A stretch of DNA of 12,007 bases from an uncultured Burkholderiales bacterium (lineage in GTDB: Bacteria; Pseudomonadota; Gammaproteobacteria; Burkholderiales; Burkholderiaceae_D): contig CAIVDH010000126.1 of assembly GCA_903904635.1 (NCBI GenBank), positions 1-12,007 of the forward strand, written 5' to 3'. The notes beneath the pieces were generated by a model. It was not told the origin of the DNA and made no database searches. It saw only the letters and a program-made list of their open reading frames with translations. Below, piece after piece: positions 7,688 to 12,007 of the stretch; the first letter of the stretch is position 1, and every line of letters begins with the position of its first letter. The translations under genes and the position numbers were made by a program.

Positions 7688-8008
7688 ATGAAAAAACTCT
7701 TAGCATTTCTCGCGTTGGCGAGCGTTGCCCAAATCTCCGCAGCTGCGGATCTCAAGGGAGACGCAAAGGCCGCTGAAAACAAGGTCGCCATGTGCGTCGG
7801 TTGTCACGGTATTCCAGGCTACAAGGCTTCATTCCCAGAGGTATACCGCGTGCCTATGCTCGGCGGCCAATCTGAGAAATACATCGTCACCTCATTAAAT
7901 GCCTATAAAAAGGGTGAGCGTAATCATCCGACCATGCGCGGAATTGCCGCTGGCCTGACTGATCAGGATATTGCTGATCTGGCCGCTTATTACGCTAAGC
8001 AGAAATAA
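7688..8008 (+). CDS. Small periplasmic class I c-type cytochrome (c4/c553-like)
   Basis: This is a 106-residue exported monohaem cytochrome. The signal peptide is M-K-K-L-L-A-F-L-A-L with probable cleavage after A-A-A near residue 20. Haem attaches at C36-V-G-C39-H40. The likely distal ligand is Met83 in N-H-P-T-M-R-G-I-A, followed by the family-typical L-T-D-Q-D-I-A-D-L-A-A-Y-Y. The layout matches half of a dihaem cytochrome c4 or a c553, which shuttle electrons in the periplasm, often to a terminal oxidase. I chose the ATG at 7688, not an upstream in-frame ATG at 7595, because only this start places a signal peptide at the N-terminus. There is no clear Shine-Dalgarno (C-C-C-A-G-T-C-A-T-C precedes the ATG). 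A second cytochrome starts 12 bp after its stop; the two may act in series or as a pair. Confidence 0.93.
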   Translation: MKKLLAFLALASVAQISAAADLKGDAKAAENKVAMCVGCHGIPGYKASFPEVYRVPMLGGQSEKYIVTSLNAYKKGERNHPTMRGIAAGLTDQDIADLAAYYAKQK

Positions 8009-8009
8009 C

Positions 8010-8014
8010 AGGAG
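8010..8014 (+). promoter_or_regulatory. Strong Shine-Dalgarno of the second cytochrome
   Basis: AGGAG lies 6 nt before the ATG at 8021, just after the stop of the first cytochrome. It is the best ribosome-binding site in the window and fixes this start. Confidence 0.8.
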
Positions 8015-8020
8015 CCCAAC

Positions 8021-8371
8021 ATGAAAAAGACTTTTGCATTGATGGTGACTCTGTTTGCTTGCGTCGCTATGACCAACGCTTATGCCGGCAATATTGCCGC
8101 TGGCAAGGCAGCCGCGCAAAAATATAATTGCGCATCCTGCCATGGCGCTGATTACAACAGCCCTATTGATCCTGGCTATCCTAAATTGGCAGGCCAGCCT
8201 GCTGATTATCTGGAGCATGCCTTAACGGCCTATCAGCGTGGCGCTAACGGTTCGAATAGCCGTGGCAACGTGATAATGGGCGGTATGGCCAAGCCTTTGA
8301 GCAAAGCAGACATCAGTAATATCGCTGCTTATCTGGCTAGCTTGAAAAGCTCGCTGGTGGTGCGCAAGTAA
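8021..8371 (+). CDS. Small periplasmic class I c-type cytochrome, paralogue of the preceding gene
   Basis: This is a 116-residue monohaem cytochrome c. The signal peptide M-K-K-T-F-A-L-M-V-T ends with A-Y-A, cleaved before G23-N. Haem binds at C37-A-S-C40-H41. The P-G-Y-P-K-L-A-G-Q-P stretch (51-60) is typical of the c4/c553 group, and Met86 or Met89 (V-I-M-G-G-M-A) is the candidate sixth ligand. The domain ends with I-A-A-Y-L-A-S-L and a short basic tail. It is organised like the preceding cytochrome, with a shared A-x-Y-x-x-G core before the methionine, but differs enough that an old duplication or a split c4 is more likely than a recent one. It is the last gene of the plus-strand unit and is closed by a hairpin terminator. 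The electron partner cannot be told from the window. Confidence 0.93.
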   Translation: MKKTFALMVTLFACVAMTNAYAGNIAAGKAAAQKYNCASCHGADYNSPIDPGYPKLAGQPADYLEHALTAYQRGANGSNSRGNVIMGGMAKPLSKADISNIAAYLASLKSSLVVRK

Positions 8372-8396
8372 TCATCAGTTTCGTTGTACAAAGTTT

Positions 8397-8424
8397 AAAA
8401 GCCACGGCATGCCGTGGCTTTTTT
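8397..8424. terminator. Bidirectional intrinsic terminator between cytochromes and DUF1841
   Basis: A perfect 18-bp palindrome, GCCACGGCATGCCGTGGC (8401-8418), forms a 7-bp GC-rich stem with a CATG loop. It is flanked by AAAA on the left and TTTTTT on the right, so both strands end in a U run. It lies 26 bp after the plus-strand cytochrome stop and about 20 bp beyond the minus-strand DUF1841 stop, and so serves two convergent units. Confidence 0.88.
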
Positions 8425-8444
8425 CTTGATGCTGCTAATTTAAT

Positions 8445-8864
8445 TCAGCAGCGCCGCACACACTCTATGTAGGCTTCAGCATCCGGTGGTGTGCCGTTGC
8501 GCTGTGAAGTCCAGAGCATCTGACCCAGACATTCCATGATGTGATGATGGGCTTCATGCTCAGAGCCGAGCTTGGTTGCGAGTGCGATAAATGCGTCGCG
8601 TATGCCTATAGGCTGGTCTATGGAAATCTGCTCGGCTATCGATAAATGCATGGACAGGTGCAGAAAAGGATTAGGCTTGCCTTGCTCGACATCGTACTCG
8701 GCTGCGTGTGCATCCGGATTGGCAAAATCGCTCTCGTATTCAGGATGTTGTATCAGCCAGTCGCGCGCGATCGCTTCTAATGGTGTGAGTAATTCATTAG
8801 TTTGTGTCTTGCGCCAGGTATCGCAAAAAAAATGGCGGACTTCTTCTTTGGTGGGAGCAAACAT
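8445..8864 (-). CDS. DUF1841 family protein
   Basis: This is a 139-residue soluble protein that I recognise as DUF1841, a small family of unknown function common in beta- and gammaproteobacteria. It begins M-F-A-P-T-K-E-E-V-R. The conserved core includes N-P-F-L-H-L-S-M-H-L-S-I-A-E-Q, then D-Q-P-I-G-I-R, and a histidine-rich helix E-H-E-A-H-H-H-I-M-E ending near W-T-S-Q-R-N-G. The several conserved histidines and acidic residues could bind a metal, but this is inference. There is no signal peptide or membrane segment. It is the last gene of the rnfB-nth-GDT1 operon, starting 30 bp after the transporter stop and ending at the shared terminator. Full length for the family. Confidence 0.85.
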   Translation of the reverse strand: MFAPTKEEVRHFFCDTWRKTQTNELLTPLEAIARDWLIQHPEYESDFANPDAHAAEYDVEQGKPNPFLHLSMHLSIAEQISIDQPIGIRDAFIALATKLGSEHEAHHHIMECLGQMLWTSQRNGTPPDAEAYIECVRRC

Positions 8865-8894
8865 ACGGTCTCGATTTTATCTGCGCGCTTAAAT

Positions 8895-9470
8895 TTAATT
8901 CAGCCCGAATAGTAAGACCCAAAATCCCAGCCCGGCAAACAAGGCCGCCGCCGCGATTCTGATCCACTTCAGCGGTATAAATTGCGCAGTAGTTTTGCCC
9001 AGCAGGACGGCAGGTGCGATGGCCAGCATTTCGCCTAAAGTGGCGCCTAACATCACCAGCGTGAAATCCTGATACTTGGCTGCCATGACTAATGTGGCTA
9101 ACTGAGATTTATCACCCAGCTCAGCGAGCAGAAATGTAATGAATGCAATGAGCACCAGATTGCGCGATGTTTTGATTGCGATCTCATCGTCGTCATCGTC
9201 ATCATCTTTTTCTGGTATCAGCGTCCAGATGGCAACAGCAAAAAATAGTACAACCAATAACCATCGCAATAGTTCACCCGGCACTAGCTGAGCAAGGCTG
9301 CTGCCGACTAAAGCAGTCACGCCCATGGACACGATCGTGGCCAATAAAATTCCAGTCAATATAGGCCAGGGGCGGTGATAGCGAATTGCAAGCAGCATGG
9401 CAAGTATCTGGGTCTTGTCACCCATTTCGCCTAGTGCGACAACGGCTGCGCTATTGAGCAGTGCTTCCAT
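8895..9470 (-). CDS. TMEM165/GDT1 (UPF0016) family cation transporter
   Basis: This is a 191-residue inner-membrane protein with two copies of the family signature, E15-M-G-D-K-T20 and E117-L-G-D-K-S122, each in a hydrophobic helix. Each half appears to carry about three membrane helices, giving the expected inverted repeat. Family members export Mn2+ or exchange Ca2+/Mn2+ for protons; bacterial ones are mostly linked to manganese export. The halves are joined by a loop with seven consecutive aspartates (89-95), which may sit in the cytoplasm and sample cations. The ATG follows the nth stop directly (TAAATG), so translation is probably coupled; AAGG about 8 nt upstream is a weak Shine-Dalgarno. 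No yybP-ykoY manganese riboswitch can precede it in this arrangement. The substrate is inferred from the family. Confidence 0.9.
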   Translation of the reverse strand: MEALLNSAAVVALGEMGDKTQILAMLLAIRYHRPWPILTGILLATIVSMGVTALVGSSLAQLVPGELLRWLLVVLFFAVAIWTLIPEKDDDDDDDEIAIKTSRNLVLIAFITFLLAELGDKSQLATLVMAAKYQDFTLVMLGATLGEMLAIAPAVLLGKTTAQFIPLKWIRIAAAALFAGLGFWVLLFGLN

Positions 9471-10121
9471 TTAAATGGCCTTATCGGGTGGTGGTGTTTT
9501 TGATTTATATTCGCACAGATCGGCGATCATACAATTCCAGCAATGCGGTGAGCGCGCCATGCAGGTATATCGACCATGCAGTATCAGCCAGTGATGCGCA
9601 TCCAACAGATATTCTTGCGGTATTACTTTCATGAGCTTGTGTTCAACTACATCGACATTTTTTCCCGGTGCCAGACCGATGCGGTTAGCAACGCGGAAAA
9701 TATGCGTATCGACAGCGATGGTCGGCTCACCAAATGCGGTGTTGAGCACGACATTAGCGGTCTTACGACCGACACCGGGCAGTGCCTCTAAGGCTGCACG
9801 TTCGCGCGGCACAATACCGCCATGTTGTTCGAGCAGGATGCTGCAGGTTGCGATGACATTTTTTGCTTTGTTACGATACAGGCCTATGGTCTGTATGTAA
9901 GGTGTGAGACCTTCTACACCTAGCGCATAAATTTTCCCTGGTGTGGATGCGACGGCAAATAATTTTCGCGTGGCTTTGTTGACAGACACATCAGTGGCTT
10001 GCGCCGACAAGATCACAGCGATTAATAATTCAAATGGTGTCGTGTATTCCAGCTCAGTGGTGGGATGCGGATTGGCTTGTTTTAATCGCGCAAAAATTTC
10101 GCGGCGTATTTCCTGATTCAT
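9471..10121 (-). CDS. nth: Endonuclease III, base-excision repair DNA glycosylase/AP lyase
   Basis: This cytoplasmic enzyme removes oxidised pyrimidines from DNA and nicks the abasic site. At 216 residues it is close to E. coli Nth (211). The helix-hairpin-helix L-P-G-V-G-R-K-T carries the catalytic Lys120, and Asp138 (A-V-D-T-H) completes the active site, both at the E. coli numbers. The [4Fe-4S] cluster ligands are Cys187, Cys194, Cys197 and Cys203 in C-x6-C-x2-C-x5-C. The start overlaps the stop of the rnfB-like gene by 4 bp (ATGA), which indicates translational coupling; no separate Shine-Dalgarno is needed or visible. It is followed with no gap by the GDT1 transporter. Confidence 0.97.
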   Translation of the reverse strand: MNQEIRREIFARLKQANPHPTTELEYTTPFELLIAVILSAQATDVSVNKATRKLFAVASTPGKIYALGVEGLTPYIQTIGLYRNKAKNVIATCSILLEQHGGIVPRERAALEALPGVGRKTANVVLNTAFGEPTIAVDTHIFRVANRIGLAPGKNVDVVEHKLMKVIPQEYLLDAHHWLILHGRYTCMARSPHCWNCMIADLCEYKSKTPPPDKAI

Positions 10122-10834
10122 GATTTTGTTGTGGGTGGTTTGCCCAGAGCCTGTTCTTTTTGCAAGCGTGCACGTTCCATCGCCGCTTCTATAATGGCGC
10201 GCTTGCGCAGTTTCTCGGCTTGCTCTTCGGGAGAATTGGCTTCTTCTGCATTGACCTCTTTTAACTTGGCTGCAGCTTTCAATGCAAGGCGCGCCTCATT
10301 TTCATTTTTTTCACGCTGCAGACGCAGGGTACGGCTATCGTGTCGTGCGCGTGCAGCATCGGCCTGTTGTTGTGACCATGCATCCCAGCCAGTTTTGCCT
10401 GGCGTGACTTCTATCATGGCGATGCAGTCAACAGGGCAGGGAGCCACACATAAGTCACAGCCCGTACATAGCTCTGGCACGACGGTATGCATTTGCTTGG
10501 CAGCGCCGACGATGGCATCAACCGGGCAGGCCTGTATGCACAGCGTGCAGCCTATGCAAACGGCTTCATCAATAAATGCTACCGGCCGTGGGCGCTCTAA
10601 ACCGTTGGCCGGGTTAATTGGTATGACAGGTTTGCCCAGTAGCGCTGCCAGTCGTGCCACACCCTCTGCACCGCCCGGCGGGCACTGGTTGTAATTGGCA
10701 CGTCCTTCTGCAATTGCCTCTGCATAGGGGCGGCAAGCTGGATAGCCGCACTTGGTACATTGCGTTTGCGGCAGCAAATCCTCAATGCGGTCAGCTAGTG
10801 AGGGGGTGGGTTGGTCGGTGAATGTCTTGGACAT
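10118..10834 (-). CDS. RnfB/RsxB-like iron-sulfur protein lacking a membrane anchor
   Basis: This 238-residue protein begins at the only in-frame ATG before the domain (10834); a TTG at 10861 would add nine residues inside the upstream terminator's U run. It has the RnfB-type Fe-S domain (Cys26, 29, 34, 51; C-T-K-C-G-Y-P-A-C...C-P-P-G-G), then two ferredoxin [4Fe-4S] motifs (Cys93, 96, 99, 103 and Cys123, 126, 129, 133). A C-terminal charged, alanine-rich coiled coil covers about 155-232. Canonical RnfB starts with a hydrophobic helix that docks it in the Rnf/Rsx complex. This one starts with a polar M-S-K-T-F-T-D-Q, and no other rnf gene is in the window, so it may be a soluble electron carrier. 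The stop overlaps the nth start (ATGA). Databases often name such proteins RsxB; whether it serves an Rnf complex encoded elsewhere is unknown. Confidence 0.9.
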   Translation of the reverse strand: MSKTFTDQPTPSLADRIEDLLPQTQCTKCGYPACRPYAEAIAEGRANYNQCPPGGAEGVARLAALLGKPVIPINPANGLERPRPVAFIDEAVCIGCTLCIQACPVDAIVGAAKQMHTVVPELCTGCDLCVAPCPVDCIAMIEVTPGKTGWDAWSQQQADAARARHDSRTLRLQREKNENEARLALKAAAKLKEVNAEEANSPEEQAEKLRKRAIIEAAMERARLQKEQALGKPPTTKS

Positions 10835-10859
10835 AGGTCGCCATTTTAATCTGACCAGC

Positions 10860-10894
10860 AAAAAATAACGCCGCTCTCTTGCGGGAGCGGCGTT
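10860..10894 (-). terminator. Intrinsic terminator of the PHB depolymerase gene
   Basis: On the minus strand a 10-bp perfect stem, AACGCCGCTC (10867-10876) with GAGCGGCGTT (10885-10894), can extend by two pairs (one G-U) to a TTGC tetraloop. It is followed by an ATTTTTT run (10866-10860). It lies about 35 bp after the depolymerase stop and only about 26 bp before the rnfB-like ATG. Confidence 0.9.
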
Positions 10895-10928
10895 AAGCTT
10901 GTGTTGCAGCGATTAATTGCTGTGCAAA

Positions 10929-12007
10929 TCAGGAGTGCGCGTGTATGAACTCACCTATCTTTGGTGCGATCACTTCACGCCAGCGACGGCCGGAGAAAAT
11001 GCCGTAGTGACCACATTTAGGCGCAGTGAAATGCTGTTTCATTTCCTTAGGAATGTGTGCACAGAGTTCATGCGCAGCGCGGGTTTGTCCTGAGCCAGAA
11101 ATATCATCGAGTTCACCTTCGACGGTCAGCAGTGCCACGTTCTTGATATCTTGCGGACGTACCAGTTTACCTTCAACTTCCCAGGTACCCATAGGCAGAG
11201 CAAAATCCTGAAACACAGTCTTAATCGTTTCGAGGTAGTACTCGGCCGGCATATCAAGCACAGCATTGTATTCATCGTAAAACTTGCGATGCTCTTCTGC
11301 AGATTCATTGTCGCCGCGACGCAGATGCAGATAAAACTCCCAGTGACTTTCAGCATGGCGACGCGGATTCATGGCAACAAAGCCGGCGTGCTGCAAGAAG
11401 CCAGGATAAACATGTCTGCCTGAGCCGGGATAATTTGGCGGCACGCTGTATATAACGGTATTTTCAAACCAGCTGTGCGGCTTGTCCGTAGCCAAATCAT
11501 TGACCTGCGTAGGCGATTTGCGTGGGTCGATCGGCCCACCCATCATGACCATGCTTTTCGGCAGATTCGCTTCGTTGGCACTGGCCATCAGTGAGATGGC
11601 AGCCAATACTGGTACGGTAGGCTGGCAGACGGAAATTACATGCAAGTCTGCACCCAGAAAGCGGATGAAATCCTGTATGTAATAAACATAGTCATGCAAA
11701 TGAAATGCACCTTTGTCTAAGGGCACCATGCGTGCATCAGTCCAGTCGGTGATGTAGACATCATGCGTGCCTACCAGACCACGTACCGTATCGCGCAGCA
11801 GGGTTGAATGGTGGCCGGAGAGCGGTGCCACCAACAAGACTTTAGGTTGTTTTAGATTGGATAGTGCCGGCGTATTGAGATTTTTACGGAAATGCACCAG
11901 CCGGCAAAACGGTTTTTCCAGCACCACATCTTCTGATATGTTGACTTGTTGGCCGTGAACTTCAGTAGTGCCTATGGCGAACTGAGGTTTTTCATAATCT
12001 TTGCCCA
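10929..12007 (-). CDS. phaZ: Intracellular polyhydroxybutyrate depolymerase, 5' end cut by window edge
   Basis: This enzyme degrades stored PHB granules inside the cell, releasing hydroxybutyrate units. The frame is open to the right edge. A GTG at 11927 is an internal valine, not the start, because family-like sequence (E-D-V-V-L-E-K-P-F-C-R-L) reads through it. About 358 residues are visible. Numbered from that GTG, the nucleophile is Cys101 in S-V-C-Q-P, with Asp274 (G-E-L-D-D) and His307 (C-G-H-Y-G-I-F-S-G-R-R-W). The spacing fits the known Cys183-Asp355-His388 triad of the Ralstonia eutropha PhaZ to within a residue, so roughly 55 N-terminal residues should be missing. V-L-L-V-A-P-L-S-G-H and Y-I-T-D-W are also family hallmarks. 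There is no signal peptide to judge. It ends 34 bp before a strong terminator, so it appears to be a separate unit from the rnfB operon. The enzyme type implies a PHB-storing organism. Confidence 0.93.
   Translation of the reverse strand, partial: GKDYEKPQFAIGTTEVHGQQVNISEDVVLEKPFCRLVHFRKNLNTPALSNLKQPKVLLVAPLSGHHSTLLRDTVRGLVGTHDVYITDWTDARMVPLDKGAFHLHDYVYYIQDFIRFLGADLHVISVCQPTVPVLAAISLMASANEANLPKSMVMMGGPIDPRKSPTQVNDLATDKPHSWFENTVIYSVPPNYPGSGRHVYPGFLQHAGFVAMNPRRHAESHWEFYLHLRRGDNESAEEHRKFYDEYNAVLDMPAEYYLETIKTVFQDFALPMGTWEVEGKLVRPQDIKNVALLTVEGELDDISGSGQTRAAHELCAHIPKEMKQHFTAPKCGHYGIFSGRRWREVIAPKIGEFIHAHS

Noticed and set aside
9186..9206. GAT/GAC-type trinucleotide run considered as a microsatellite element
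   Set aside because: It is in frame within the transporter and encodes the acidic loop; it is noted there and not annotated as a separate repeat.
8895..9520. A yybP-ykoY manganese riboswitch ahead of the GDT1 gene
   Set aside because: The transporter start directly follows the nth stop, so the upstream sequence is nth coding sequence, and no such structure can be recognised.
10131..10694. A 187-codon plus-strand frame antisense to the rnfB-like gene
   Set aside because: It is Ser/Ala/Arg-rich shadow sequence opposite conserved ferredoxin motifs, so it is not a real gene.
1..12007. Signs of a mobile element, defence island or CRISPR array
   Set aside because: No transposase, integrase, regularly spaced repeats, att-like duplication or defence-family domain was seen; all genes fit core chromosomal families with similar base use.

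Overview
This window looks like core chromosome of a betaproteobacterium, most likely Burkholderiales and perhaps close to Oxalobacteraceae. The basis is the protein styles (ParC/ParE, a soluble RnfB next to nth, DUF1841, an intracellular PHB depolymerase) and the paired small c-type cytochromes. This assignment rests on recognising families, not on a database search. I see no insertion sequence, integrase, tRNA, rRNA, CRISPR array or phage gene, and base use looks even throughout. It reads as an ordinary housekeeping region, and I did not find a convincing new system in it.

Left block (1-7323, all minus strand, transcribed right to left): a MoxR-type AAA+ ATPase, a CoxE-like VWA protein, parE, parC, and a metallo-beta-lactamase-fold hydrolase with an N-terminal export signal that runs off the left edge. 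The gaps are short (26, 123, 29 and 5 bp). MoxR and VWA form a classic chaperone pair, and parE-parC encode both subunits of topoisomerase IV. The 123-bp gap upstream of parE is AT-rich, holds a short direct repeat, and may carry its own promoter.

Middle (7324-8444): a 364-bp divergent intergenic region, then two tandem small periplasmic c-type cytochromes on the plus strand (7688-8008 and 8021-8371). These end at a near-perfect hairpin flanked by A and T runs that probably works as a bidirectional terminator.

Right block (8445-12007, all minus strand): a tight four-gene operon in the order rnfB-like ferredoxin, nth (endonuclease III), a TMEM165/GDT1 cation transporter and DUF1841. The first two genes overlap by 4 bp (ATGA), and the second and third abut directly (TAAATG). 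Upstream of the operon, a strong intrinsic terminator closes a polyhydroxybutyrate depolymerase gene (phaZ) whose 5' end lies beyond the right edge. Its presence implies the cell stores and mobilises PHB.

The points most worth a second look are: the membrane-anchor-less RnfB homologue translationally coupled to an Fe-S DNA glycosylase; the altered MIDAS motif of the VWA protein beside topoisomerase IV; the QIK version of the ParE QTK loop; the near-repeat around a candidate parE promoter; and the structured, Shine-Dalgarno-poor leader of the cytochrome operon.
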